Shown one piece after another: positions 6,005-12,823 of a stretch of DNA of 16,472 nt. The stretch is taken from the NCBI RefSeq assembly GCF_030525755.1, contig NZ_JAUNEC010000041.1, positions 1-16,472 of the forward strand. Direction: 5' to 3'. A program made the translations under genes and the position numbers. The stretch comes from Alysiella sp. GTDB taxonomy: Bacteria; Pseudomonadota; Gammaproteobacteria; Burkholderiales; Neisseriaceae. Numbering within the stretch: the stretch's first letter is position 1; the number at the start of each line of letters is the position of its first letter. Under the pieces are notes generated by a model. The model was not told the origin of the DNA and made no database searches. It saw only the letters and a program-made list of their open reading frames with translations.

Positions 6005-6423
6005 TATGATGACGGCTTGACGGAAGTGTCGGTGGCAGTTGCGCCAGTTTCGCTCTGGTGTTCTACCGCTACGGTGTCTTGGCTCGCCGTAGCATCTGTG
6101 GACTTTGCGCGTAATCGTTCTTGCACATCAAACAGTTGTGCATAATCTTCGCCACTCAAATTTGCCAGCAAATAATCTGCCGTCAAAATATCGGTTGGAA
6201 TGCCGTCCACTTCAAGCTGTTGCGCCCAATAAATCAGGTTTTTCTGCACATTGTGGTGTGCGATTTGCGCGTTGCTGGCATTTTCAGGCAATTCGGGCAA
6301 ATCTTCTTCATCTGCCATTGCCGCCAATTCCGCGCCAATGCTCAACGGTTTTAATGCTGCCTGAAAATGCGTTGCGCCATTGTATTGTAAGCCAAATTTC
6401 AAAGTAAATGCTTGTTTAATCAT
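6004..6423 (-). CDS. Tail assembly chaperone (Mu gp41-like)
   Basis: The product has 139 residues. Residues 1-110 are folded-looking and acidic (LPELPENASNAQIAHHN, LTADYLLANLSGEDYAQLF), like other tail assembly chaperones, which coat the tape measure during tail assembly and are not part of the virion. The last 30 residues (STDATASQDTVAVEHQSE...) are Ser/Thr-rich and probably disordered. It follows the tube gene after 7 nt and precedes a -1-frame ORF linked by TAATG. A near-match uptake sequence (6354-6365) encodes FQAAL. Assignment relies mainly on gene order between tube and tape measure, less on sequence motifs. Confidence 0.75.
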   Translation of the reverse strand: MIKQAFTLKFGLQYNGATHFQAALKPLSIGAELAAMADEEDLPELPENASNAQIAHHNVQKNLIYWAQQLEVDGIPTDILTADYLLANLSGEDYAQLFDVQERLRAKSTDATASQDTVAVEHQSETGATATDTSVKPSS

Positions 6424-6430
6424 GATTTAA

Positions 6431-6808
6431 TCACTCCCAAATTTTGTGCAGCGCAATCATTTCAATGTCAATCTTGGCTTCATTGTCGGCTTCGTACTGC
6501 TCGCTGCATTCTGTGGTAAAGCAATCAAGGTAAGACACGCGGCGTTCTTCCTTGTTAATTGGGTAAATCGTGATTTTGGCTTTCGTGATGTTTGCCCAAT
6601 CAATTTCCGTGCCGTCAATCGGAATGGCAGCGGTCAAGCTCAATTTGTGTTCGGTTACGCCATCTGCGTAACCCATTACACGCCCTTGACGGTTCATGGT
6701 TTTAACAGGCTTGCGCCCCGTTGTCGTTTGCGGCTTAATGCTGATGATTTCAATATCGCGTCCGTTTACTTCCATAATCACCGCGCCAGCGTATGTTGCA
6801 TCGCTCAT
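6431..6808 (-). CDS. M: Tail tube protein (Mu M-like, gp40)
   Basis: The 125-residue product matches the Mu tail tube family: Gly/Asn-rich N-terminus (GAVIMEVNGRDIEIISI), the KTMNRQGRVMGYADGVTEHKL segment (about 37-57) and a beta-rich C-terminal half. Stacked rings of this protein form the inner tube that the sheath drives through the envelope. AAGGA lies 7 nt before the ATG. It follows the sheath gene, separated by 62 nt that hold a 12-bp inverted repeat. Length is close to Mu gp40. Confidence 0.9.
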   Translation of the reverse strand: MSDATYAGAVIMEVNGRDIEIISIKPQTTTGRKPVKTMNRQGRVMGYADGVTEHKLSLTAAIPIDGTEIDWANITKAKITIYPINKEERRVSYLDCFTTECSEQYEADNEAKIDIEMIALHKIWE

Positions 6809-6828
6809 GTTTTTTCCTTTTTCTCAAT

Positions 6829-6864
6829 TTTCAGGCAGCCAAAATGCGTTCAGGCTGCCTGAAA
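6829..6864 (-). repeat. Uptake-sequence inverted pair between sheath and tube
   Basis: TTTCAGGCAGCC (6829-6840) and GGCTGCCTGAAA (6853-6864) form a perfect 12-bp stem with a 12-nt loop. The right arm contains an exact AGGCTGCCTGAA. No U-run follows in either direction, so it is more likely an RNA processing or stability hairpin than a full terminator. Confidence 0.65.
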
Positions 6865-6870
6865 TCGGGT

Positions 6871-8286
6871 TTACAAAATCAAATCAATGCGTCCAGCGAA
6901 AACGTGCAAACCGTTTACCACATCGGCAGGAATCACCGCATTCACGCGATTGGGGTCTTGCACACTGCGCGAAACCAGCAATTTGGCTTTGTTGTTTTCC
7001 GCGTTTTCAATGATTTCGGCTTGTTCCATTTTCAGCAACACGTCCAAAATTTCGCTGCGGATTTTTGGCAACAAACGGTCGCTCAATTTATCGCGTGGGA
7101 AACGCAAGGCAATGCGCTCTTTCACAGCGCGGCGCACATAATCCAGCGTACGGATTGTTGTGATGTCCAGCAAACTCGGGTCGGCCACATTGGCAGGCGA
7201 TTTGGTGTAAGTGGACACGGCACGCATAATTTGCACCTTGTTTGCCACAACGGTTAAAGGCGTTAAACCGTTGTACAAAGCGTTGTTGCATTCGGCAAAC
7301 AAGGGCGCGTGTTCATCAGCCGTAACATTCAGCCCTTTGATTTGCAAAGTGTTCAATGGTTTGGCGGGGTCTTCTTCAAAAGCGAGAACTGCTGCATAGC
7401 CAGCCGCCAACATCGCATTGCTTTCATCGGCATTTTTGTACCACGCGCAAGTAATGCGCCCATCGTTGATTTTGGTTGCCATAGCCGCGCCTGTTGCCAT
7501 GCTGCCACGCCAGCCCAATACGCCAATGCAACCGCGTTGTTCAATCGCATTGGATACTTGGGTAATATGATTGGACAAGGTTTTGGTATTGGCATCATCG
7601 GTAAACGGCGACACAATAATGTGATAATGTTTGCCTGCCACTTTTGCCAAAGCGGGGGCAATGTCGGCGTTTTTCGCACCGCCTGCCATTGCTTGTACGC
7701 TCAAAGCCAAACCGCTGTTGCCTGCATCGGCAGACAAAGCGATTTCATTGCCGATTTCGCCCTTGCATTTTGCCGTGAGTGTTACCGTTTGCCCCGTTGC
7801 GCTGGCCGATACAGGCAAGGGCGCGGCATTGATGGCATCGGTCAATTTCTGTGCCACCGCGTCTGCCGTTTGTCCTGCCGACACCGCCACGCTGACCGAT
7901 GTACCACCAATGATGACGGATAAGGCTGCGGCAGCCATTGCTGTGCCGTTTACCGTAAGGCTACCTGAAGCTGCCACGCCTGCATCGTCATCGGGCAAAC
8001 CGATGACGGTCAAATCCAAATAGGCATTATTGGTAAACGCTTGACGCACCATCAGCTGCGCCCACGAGCCGCGCCCAAACAATTCGCCAGCCTGAACATC
8101 GCTAAACAATTGCACAGGCGTTAAAGACGGCTGTGTGCCGCTTGTCAGCATGGGCGCAAGCAACAGCACAGACTGCGGATTTTGCGGCAAGCCCTGAACG
8201 GCATTGCGCGTATTGAACTCAATGTACTGCCCTGGCACGCGGATAGAACTGGGAATGGTGTCAAAACTGATGTGTTCTTGGCTCAT
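6871..8286 (-). CDS. L: Contractile tail sheath protein (Mu L-like, gp39)
   Basis: The 471-residue product is a Mu-type sheath protein. It opens with ISFDTIPSSIRVPGQYIEFN, the characteristic N-terminus, has an inserted Ala/Thr/Val-rich domain (about 105-195), the GCIGVLGWRGSMATG stretch (about 252-266) and ends with the conserved sheath domain (TIRTLDYVRRAVKERIALR; NAVIPADVVNGLHVFAGRI). The subunits polymerise round the tube and contract at infection. Length is near that of Mu L (about 495). The ATG overlaps the stop of the preceding gene (ATGA). An exact uptake sequence lies at 7958-7969 inside the inserted domain. Confidence 0.93.
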   Translation of the reverse strand: MSQEHISFDTIPSSIRVPGQYIEFNTRNAVQGLPQNPQSVLLLAPMLTSGTQPSLTPVQLFSDVQAGELFGRGSWAQLMVRQAFTNNAYLDLTVIGLPDDDAGVAASGSLTVNGTAMAAAALSVIIGGTSVSVAVSAGQTADAVAQKLTDAINAAPLPVSASATGQTVTLTAKCKGEIGNEIALSADAGNSGLALSVQAMAGGAKNADIAPALAKVAGKHYHIIVSPFTDDANTKTLSNHITQVSNAIEQRGCIGVLGWRGSMATGAAMATKINDGRITCAWYKNADESNAMLAAGYAAVLAFEEDPAKPLNTLQIKGLNVTADEHAPLFAECNNALYNGLTPLTVVANKVQIMRAVSTYTKSPANVADPSLLDITTIRTLDYVRRAVKERIALRFPRDKLSDRLLPKIRSEILDVLLKMEQAEIIENAENNKAKLLVSRSVQDPNRVNAVIPADVVNGLHVFAGRIDLIL

Positions 8287-8495
8287 GCTGTTTTTCCTTT
8301 TTTGCTGTTTGTTATTTGCTGGGCTGCTTCAGGTAGCCTGTCAGTCTGTACCACCAACAAATCGCCATCGGCAAGCAGGCGGCGGTAGTAAACCTCATCG
8401 TCATCTACTGCCACAGGCTCTTGTTCAATATATTCATGCGGATTGTCCGCCAATGGCACGCGCAAACCTTGCGCGGCAACAACTGAAATTTTCAT
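8283..8495 (-). CDS. DUF2635 protein (Mu gp38-like)
   Basis: This 70-residue protein fits DUF2635: MKISVVAAQGLRVPLADNPH, then a Pro/Asp-containing middle and YYRRLLADGDL. The family is always found just upstream of the Mu-type sheath gene and its role is unknown. It overlaps both neighbours by 4 nt (ATGA at 8495 and 8286). The C-terminal RLPEAAQ is encoded by a reverse uptake sequence (8328-8339), so the last 17 residues may have been shaped by the DNA signal. Confidence 0.85.
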   Translation of the reverse strand: MKISVVAAQGLRVPLADNPHEYIEQEPVAVDDDEVYYRRLLADGDLLVVQTDRLPEAAQQITNSKKGKTA

Positions 8496-9130
8496 GGTTT
8501 CATCTCCACTTTAATCGGTACTTGTGCCTTGCTTTCGGGGTCAAACAGCGTGCCGTCCAAGCCGTCAAATGGCGGATACGGTGCAGACAGGCTGCCTGAA
8601 TAATGGGTAAAAACATGGTCTGGGTGGTTGGGGTCGCTTTGTTTTTCGGGAAAACGCTCATTTTCAAGCGGCACGCTGTCAAAATAAATCGCGTATTCAA
8701 TCGCATACACGCTTAACGCGGCTGACTGAACCAGCGTATTGTTCACAATCACATTAACCGCTTGCGGGATTAAACCGCGACTGTCCGCCAAGCCCAAACG
8801 TTGCCCGTCCAACAATCTGCGGCAAGCGCGGATTAAGTCATTGCTGCCAATTTCTCGCCTGTCCACGCCGCCTTGTCTGCCAGCCAATTCATTGCGTAAA
8901 TTGCGCGTGGCACACATCACCACAAAAGTCGCTTTGTCTTGATAGCGTTGGCTGCCTGTGGCTTTGCTGTCAATGCGGCTGCCGCCATACGTTACCCAAA
9001 CAGCAGGTAAAGTCATGATTTGCGCGGCTAAATCGTCCACTTCGCCGTTGTAGCTTTTGACCGTGCGAACCATTTGTCCCAAACCGCGTTTCAGTCGTGC
9101 CACAATGGCTTGCTCAATTTTCGTTATCAC
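8492..9130 (-). CDS. DUF1834 / Mu gp37-like head-tail connector protein
   Basis: I place the start at GTG 9130, giving 212 residues beginning VITKIEQAIVARLKRGLGQM. AGGA lies 9 nt upstream, and the gene then overlaps gp36 by 17 nt. An ATG at 9286 in the same frame would add 52 residues with unlike composition read within gp36. The family pattern (N-terminal amphipathic helix, TLPAVWVTYGGS at about 38-49, YQDKATFVVMCATRNLR, RACRRLLDGQRLGL) matches Mu gp37/DUF1834, a protein of the connector region between head and tail. An uptake sequence lies at 8589-8600 and encodes part of YSGSLSAP. Confidence 0.83.
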   Translation of the reverse strand: MITKIEQAIVARLKRGLGQMVRTVKSYNGEVDDLAAQIMTLPAVWVTYGGSRIDSKATGSQRYQDKATFVVMCATRNLRNELAGRQGGVDRREIGSNDLIRACRRLLDGQRLGLADSRGLIPQAVNVIVNNTLVQSAALSVYAIEYAIYFDSVPLENERFPEKQSDPNHPDHVFTHYSGSLSAPYPPFDGLDGTLFDPESKAQVPIKVEMKP

Positions 9131-9539
9131 GCGCAAAAATCCTGTTTTTCCGATTAACAAAAACCACGCCATTGTCCGATGTGGCGACCTGCTCGCCCGC
9201 GCTGTCCACACCCAGTTGCACATCGCCACGCGCCAATGCTTTAAGCAAATCCAGCACATCAATTTTGTAGCGATGGCGGATTTCATCGGTAATCATCACA
9301 CCCGAAGTCGCGGTTAAGCGATACCGTGCAATGTCGCAACACAAACGCTTTAAAATCGGTGGTGTTTCCGCAAAAGGCTGCCTGAAACGCCCTAAATAGG
9401 CATCAATTTCAGCCGTTGCGTCCGACAGCGCAACCAACACCACATCATCATCAATTTGCCCATCGGCATTGCGGTCGGAAATTTGCATCACTTCCAAATC
9501 GCCAAACCGCGCCACCATATCGGCTACATCGGCATACAT
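9114..9539 (-). CDS. DUF1320 / Mu gp36-like connector protein
   Basis: The 141-residue product matches DUF1320: MYADVADMVARFGDLEVMQIS at the start, the AEIDAYLGRFRQPF motif (about 43-57), then PPILKRLCCDIARYRL and a C-terminal VVFVNRKNRIF. DUF1320 proteins are head-completion or head-tail connector proteins of Mu-like phages. It starts 3 nt after the gp35-like gene. The uptake sequence at 9375-9386 falls inside GRFRQPFAE. Length matches the family. Confidence 0.88.
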   Translation of the reverse strand: MYADVADMVARFGDLEVMQISDRNADGQIDDDVVLVALSDATAEIDAYLGRFRQPFAETPPILKRLCCDIARYRLTATSGVMITDEIRHRYKIDVLDLLKALARGDVQLGVDSAGEQVATSDNGVVFVNRKNRIFARDNEN

Positions 9540-9542
9540 GAT

Positions 9543-9968
9543 TTAGTCCGCCTGTTTGATTTGCAGCGCAGGTTCAGATGTGATGCGTTGCCACGCGGTT
9601 TCGCCGACTGTTTCGCGTTTCACTTCCTGCCATTCGCCATCAAACAACACACCGCCACGCCAAAAGTCCGCACCACTTGCCGAGCGCACCCATACGCTTT
9701 CGCGTGTGTCGCTGGGCGTTTCAGGTGGCTGCTGGACTTGTTTGAGCGCGTTCAATTCGCTTTTTAGGTTGTCGCATTCGGCGCATTTTTCATCGTAAGC
9801 CGTTTGTAATTTCGCCAATTCAGCCCCTCTGACTTCCAAAGCCGTCTGTGAAATCATCAATGCCTCACGCAAATCCTCCACTTCCGTCATTTCATGTGCG
9901 GTGGTTTCAGTTTGCTTTTCGGGTTGAACTGTTGCTTTTTCATCGGTTTTCGCGTCTTTTTTTGTCAT
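9543..9968 (-). CDS. FluMu gp35-like protein with N-terminal coiled coil
   Basis: The 141-residue product begins with an acidic, Thr/Glu/Lys-rich stretch (1-30), then a coiled coil (about 31-80) and a C-terminal domain, VRSASGADFWRGGVLFDGEW through ITSEPALQIKQ, that fits the small domain of the Mu/FluMu gp35 family. The gene lies between T and gp36, as in Mu. I chose ATG 9968: GGAG sits 6 nt upstream. The upstream ATG at 9980 has no ribosome binding site and lies at the foot of an inverted repeat. Function unknown; probably an accessory head or head-tail protein. The coiled coil is longer than I would expect for the family. Confidence 0.72.
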   Translation of the reverse strand: MTKKDAKTDEKATVQPEKQTETTAHEMTEVEDLREALMISQTALEVRGAELAKLQTAYDEKCAECDNLKSELNALKQVQQPPETPSDTRESVWVRSASGADFWRGGVLFDGEWQEVKRETVGETAWQRITSEPALQIKQAD

Positions 9969-9979
9969 ATTTTGCTCCA

Positions 9980-10011
9980 TTCAGGCTGCCTGAAACGTCA
10001 AGCAGCCTGAA
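9980..10011 (-). repeat. Uptake-sequence inverted pair between T and gp35
   Basis: TTCAGGCTGC (9980-9989) and GCAGCCTGAA (10002-10011) form a perfect 10-bp stem with a 12-nt loop. It contains an exact AGGCTGCCTGAA (9983-9994), which with its TTC prefix reads as a hybrid palindrome of two uptake dialects. There is no U-run on the minus strand, so it may act as a partial block separating the abundant head protein from later genes. Confidence 0.6.
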
Positions 10012-10018
10012 AATAGGG

Positions 10019-10930
10019 TTAAGCCAAATGCACCGAAACGTGCAGTTTCAAACGACCTTTAAACGTGTTGGTCGTGCCATTGATTTTGTCGGCTTCCAGC
10101 AGCTCACGCGCGGTGTCTTCCAACTGTGGCGGCACAACCAAAAGGCTTGGTTTTACGTCCAGCGTATAACCACCGTCCGACTTAATCGTCATCATGTGGG
10201 CGATGATTTTTGCCAAATTTGCGCGGTTCAAAGCCGTTTTTTCAGCGCAATGGGCCAACTGCCACAAGCCAAATCCAGCATTACAGCGTCTGCGTGCGCC
10301 ATACAAATACACGTCTTCCATAAACACTTTGTCGGATTTGCTCGGGTCAAACTTGGTTTCAAACTCGGGCGCGGTGCGGTCTTGGAAAATCAAGGGTTTG
10401 AGCGTTTTGGTGTCGTCCATCACATACCAAGTTGGCACATCGTTGTCCGTACCCGTTGTGATGTTGGACGTGGGCGTGTTTGCACCCGTGCCGTCTGTTT
10501 TTTCAAACACAGGGTGGTCGGTATCAAAGAAATACTGACCGTCATAGCACGTTGTTTCTTTACCCTTTTTGAGCAAACCCCACACCAATTCATCGGGCAG
10601 CGCGGCGGCAGATTCGCCCATTGCCTGCATCATCGGGCGATACATACCCACTTGGTCGTCTTCAATATCGGTGCGTGCCACTTCCACCGTGCTTTCAAAT
10701 TTCTTGTTTTCCAAGCTCATGGCTTGCTTTGCCATTTTGTTGATTTGGCGTTGCCCCACCCATTCGCGCATTTTCGGAAATTTGCCCAACCATGCGTAGG
10801 TATTGATGGCGGTGGTGCTGGGAACGGTCATTGCCACCGTTGTGTAACTGGGTTTGACCGTTTCCAAACCACTTTGAAACTCTTTGCGAAAGGCGGTGGT
10901 CAAAGCCAATAAAATTGCTGCTTTATTCAT
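10019..10930 (-). CDS. T: Major head protein (Mu T-like, gp34)
   Basis: The 303-residue product matches Mu T, the major capsid protein. Diagnostic stretches are ILLALTTAFRKEFQSGLE at the N-terminus, TTAINTYAWLGKFPKMREWVG (about 39-59), CYDGQYFFDTDHPV (about 128-141) and LLVVPPQLEDTARELLEADK near the C-terminus. Length equals the family. AAGGA lies 7 nt before the ATG and is formed by the last codons of the protease/scaffold gene, which stops 3 nt before it. It assembles on the I/Z scaffold into the icosahedral head. Confidence 0.94.
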   Translation of the reverse strand: MNKAAILLALTTAFRKEFQSGLETVKPSYTTVAMTVPSTTAINTYAWLGKFPKMREWVGQRQINKMAKQAMSLENKKFESTVEVARTDIEDDQVGMYRPMMQAMGESAAALPDELVWGLLKKGKETTCYDGQYFFDTDHPVFEKTDGTGANTPTSNITTGTDNDVPTWYVMDDTKTLKPLIFQDRTAPEFETKFDPSKSDKVFMEDVYLYGARRRCNAGFGLWQLAHCAEKTALNRANLAKIIAHMMTIKSDGGYTLDVKPSLLVVPPQLEDTARELLEADKINGTTNTFKGRLKLHVSVHLA

Positions 10931-10933
10931 GTT

Positions 10934-11494
10934 TTATTCCTTGTTTTCGGTTTTCAATTTGCCAAATTCAGCGTGGCTCATGCCCAGCATTTTGGCGGCA
11001 GCTTGCTCTTCCACGCTCAAAGCCACCACATTCAGGCTGCCTGAAACCCCTGCCTTTTCGGTTTGTGATTGATTGAGTGCTGCAATCGGCTGCGCGTTTT
11101 CAATAAAGCCCGTTAAAAACGCCAAGCCATTGGGCTGTTTCAGCACATTTTCTGCCCACTCTTTTTGTGCTGGCAGCAATTTGCCTGCGGTTAGGGCAGC
11201 CTGAATCAAATCCGCGCCTTTGTCCGCATCGCGTTGCGCGGTTAAGGCAGCAATTTGATTTTGCAAATCTTGCACCACCGAAACAGGCGCAAATTGGGTT
11301 AAATCAGGCTGCGCGGTCTGCGATTGCGCGGTTAAAGCCGCAATGCGCTGGTCTTTTTCTGCCAGTTGTGCGAACAGTTCCGCGTTCAGCGCAACGGTTT
11401 TGGGTTTGACCGCCAACAATGCCGACAAAGCCGCTTTCAGCTCATCTTCATTGGCATTGGGCAGCCCGAATAATTGTTGCAACAATTCATTCAT
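10934..11494 (-). CDS. Nested scaffold start (Mu Z-like) within I
   Basis: Inside I, ATG 11494 is preceded by GGAG 9 nt upstream (in ATGGAGCAAAACCCCATG). Initiation there yields 186 residues, MNELLQQLFGLPNANEDELK onward, which is exactly the scaffold half without the protease. Mu makes its Z scaffold from a nested start in I in the same frame. The ATG at 11509 is in frame but poorly served. Use of this start is inferred from the ribosome binding site and domain boundary. Confidence 0.6.
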   Translation of the reverse strand: MNELLQQLFGLPNANEDELKAALSALLAVKPKTVALNAELFAQLAEKDQRIAALTAQSQTAQPDLTQFAPVSVVQDLQNQIAALTAQRDADKGADLIQAALTAGKLLPAQKEWAENVLKQPNGLAFLTGFIENAQPIAALNQSQTEKAGVSGSLNVVALSVEEQAAAKMLGMSHAEFGKLKTENKE

Positions 11495-12004
11495 GGGGTT
11501 TTGCTCCATTGAGATTGGGTTAAATTGTGCGCTGGCGGCAGCCATCACTTCATCTATGCTGTCCAGCGCAGGATTGTTGGTTAAAGCAGCGTGAAACAGT
11601 TTGCGAACATAGCCCTTTGTGTCATAAGCAAACACGGCAGAAATGTAGCGATATTCGCGGTTTTGAATCAGCGTGGTGGCTTTGTTTGTCCATTCCACAT
11701 CGGCAAACAAACCTTTGGGCGTAAACGAAACCCACTTAATCCAACCAGCAGCAGGGGCAGGTTGCCCGTTTTGCTCTTTGTAAAGCGTTTGGTGTTCGTA
11801 ATCCACGACCAACTGTGTGCGACTTTGGTTCGCCAAATCCGCCACATCGCGTCCATTCTGCTCGGTCAAAAACCAAGCTGGCGCGTCAAACGGTCTGCCG
11901 TCCACCGCACGAAATTCGCCATAGGGCAAAAGCTGAACGCGTCCGTCTTTTGCCGACACTTCAAAACTGCACGCCGCCAAAGCCAGTTGTTGGTGTTTGG
12001 GCAT
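10934..12004 (-). CDS. I: Mu I-like head maturation protease / scaffold
   Basis: The 356-residue product is a Mu I-type prohead protease (about 1-160) fused to a scaffold domain rich in Ala, Gln and Leu. His71 in VVDYEHQT and Ser122 in REYRYISAVF match the expected positions of catalytic His and Ser in this herpesvirus-protease-like family. The C-terminal half has long helices (AELFAQLAEKDQRIAALTAQ) and supplies the scaffold. The SD AGGA lies 6 nt before the ATG. It begins a new cistron run after two terminators, in agreement with Mu where a late promoter precedes gene I. An uptake sequence lies at 11034-11045. Confidence 0.9.
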   Translation of the reverse strand: MPKHQQLALAACSFEVSAKDGRVQLLPYGEFRAVDGRPFDAPAWFLTEQNGRDVADLANQSRTQLVVDYEHQTLYKEQNGQPAPAAGWIKWVSFTPKGLFADVEWTNKATTLIQNREYRYISAVFAYDTKGYVRKLFHAALTNNPALDSIDEVMAAASAQFNPISMEQNPMNELLQQLFGLPNANEDELKAALSALLAVKPKTVALNAELFAQLAEKDQRIAALTAQSQTAQPDLTQFAPVSVVQDLQNQIAALTAQRDADKGADLIQAALTAGKLLPAQKEWAENVLKQPNGLAFLTGFIENAQPIAALNQSQTEKAGVSGSLNVVALSVEEQAAAKMLGMSHAEFGKLKTENKE

Positions 12005-12054
12005 AAGCTGTCCTGACTTTTACGGAATGTCGGTATTTTGCTGGAAAGGAAAAA

Positions 12055-12085
12055 GTGATGAGAGCAGTAGGGCTTCGTCCCAAAA
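12055..12085 (-). repeat. Short repeat R3, copy of R1
   Basis: The plus strand reads GTGATGAGAGCAGTAGGG then CTTCGTCCCAAAA and matches 23-55 at about 25 of 30 positions. GGG-CTTCGT-CCC can form a small hairpin. It lies in the leader of gene I just after the U-rich tail of the uptake-sequence terminator. Confidence 0.45.
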
Positions 12086-12121
12086 GAAACAGGCTACCTG
12101 AAGGGCTTCAGGTAGCCTGTT
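12080..12121 (-). terminator. Uptake-sequence pair terminator before gene I
   Basis: AACAGGCTACCTGAA (12088-12102) and TTCAGGTAGCCTGTT (12107-12121) form a perfect 15-bp stem with a GGGC loop. Both arms are exact AGGCTACCTGAA uptake sequences. On the minus strand the stem is followed by TCTTTT. Inverted uptake-sequence pairs acting as terminators are well known in Neisseriaceae. Confidence 0.8.
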
Positions 12122-12155
12122 GGCATCGTGAATGGCAAACGCAAAACAAACCGCG

Positions 12156-12173
12156 TTTAAACCCCGTTTAAAA
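12156..12173. promoter_or_regulatory. TTTAAAC double motif in the G-I gap
   Basis: TTTAAACCCCGTTTAAAA has two TTTAAA palindromes spaced by 5 bp within a longer imperfect palindrome bounded by CGCG. A 16/18 match occurs at 15714-15731 just before the portal gene. A shared regulator site is possible. The gap 12005-12265 otherwise holds two terminators and one short repeat; no protein gene is seen. Confidence 0.35.
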
Positions 12174-12190
12174 TCGCGTCAGATTGCGAC

Positions 12191-12219
12191 AAAAGAAAAA
12201 GACGGCTCATTGTCCGTCT
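12191..12219 (-). terminator. Intrinsic terminator after gene G
   Basis: On the minus strand AGACGG-ACAATGAG-CCGTCT (12219-12200) is followed by TTTTCTTTT. The stem is 6 bp. It lies about 47 nt after the G stop codon and would end the head-packaging transcript. Confidence 0.65.
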
Positions 12220-12265
12220 CACAGTAAAAATGCGCTTAAAACGCAATTTTGGCGCAAAAGCAAAA

Positions 12266-12685
12266 TCAGCGAACCAGATTGCGAAAATAATCCTGCACAT
12301 CGTCCATCAAATCCTGCTTGTCTTCATTTGTTAAAACCAAAAATGGGCGAGCAGGAATGGCAACCTTGCGACCGCGTCCAGCCATGCCACCAAAATGGTG
12401 GATTGCCGCATAAACCACATTTGTACCGACCAATGCGGTGTCGTTGTCGTACAACTGGCTGTGGCTGTCGCGCAAATGCCCTGTGTCAATCAAGGGTTTG
12501 CCGTTGCGGTATTTTAAGCCCAGCCATTTCGGGCGACCGCTTTGTTTGAAGTTTTGCAGCACGGCGTGGTGCATGGTGCCTGCTAAACGCCGCATCAGCA
12601 AATAGCGGTTGTCGTCCAAACCATGACCCAGTCGCTCGATTTGGTTTAAAACTTCGGCAATATTGTCTATTTTGACTTCAATCAT
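12266..12685 (-). CDS. G: Mu G-like virion morphogenesis protein (gp31)
   Basis: The 139-residue product belongs to the phage virion morphogenesis family (Mu G / P2 S tail completion): helical N-terminus (IAEVLNQIERLGHGLDDNRY), the FKQSGRPKWLGLKYR motif (about 46-60), PLIDTGHLRDSH (about 64-75) and IPARPFLVLTNEDKQDL near the end. It acts at head or tail completion. The ribosome binding site is weak (GAG 9 nt upstream) and lies next to the edge of the inverted-repeat element at 12700-12823, which separates it from gene F; in Mu these genes are adjacent. Confidence 0.88.
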   Translation of the reverse strand: MIEVKIDNIAEVLNQIERLGHGLDDNRYLLMRRLAGTMHHAVLQNFKQSGRPKWLGLKYRNGKPLIDTGHLRDSHSQLYDNDTALVGTNVVYAAIHHFGGMAGRGRKVAIPARPFLVLTNEDKQDLMDDVQDYFRNLVR

Positions 12686-12699
12686 GGTATTATCTCATT

Positions 12700-12823
12700 A
12701 AGGCTACTGAAAAAGCGGTGAATTTGTCTGCCCTCCGCAGCCCTTGTGCAGTTGCAAAACTGGGATTGGTATCTGTTACACAAGCGAGCGTGTGTCGGGA
12801 TTGCAGTCCGACTCAGTAGCCTT
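12700..12823. mobile_element. 124-bp MITE-like inverted-repeat element
   Basis: AAGGCTACTGA (12700-12710) is repeated inverted as TCAGTAGCCTT (12813-12823), giving 11-bp perfect terminal repeats. The inside holds several hairpins: CAGTT-GCAA-AACTG (12749-12762, GNRA loop), CTTGTG/CACAAG around it (12743-12748/12779-12784) and GTCGG/CCGAC (12794-12798/12808-12812). There is no coding capacity. The right repeat supplies the last codons and the TGA of gene F. No target-site duplication is evident. It looks like a non-autonomous element or genus-specific intergenic repeat. Confidence 0.6.

Noticed and set aside
6060..6100. Programmed -1 slip at A-AAG in the chaperone gene
   Set aside because: The P-site codon cannot re-pair well, and the resulting -1 stretch has atypical Arg codons; reinitiation at TAATG is simpler.
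9131..9286. ATG 9286 extension of the gp37-like gene
   Set aside because: The 52 extra residues are Trp/Cys/Arg-rich and lie fully inside gp36; GTG 9130 has a good ribosome binding site.
9848..10912. Long plus-strand open frame (354 codons) opposite the major head gene
   Set aside because: It is the antisense shadow of T and gp35; its product is Cys/His/Phe-rich, has no recognisable domain, and T is a clear family member.
12743..12812. Structured RNA gene or tRNA in the F-G gap
   Set aside because: The hairpins do not form a cloverleaf or a family I recognise, and terminal inverted repeats point to a small repeat element.
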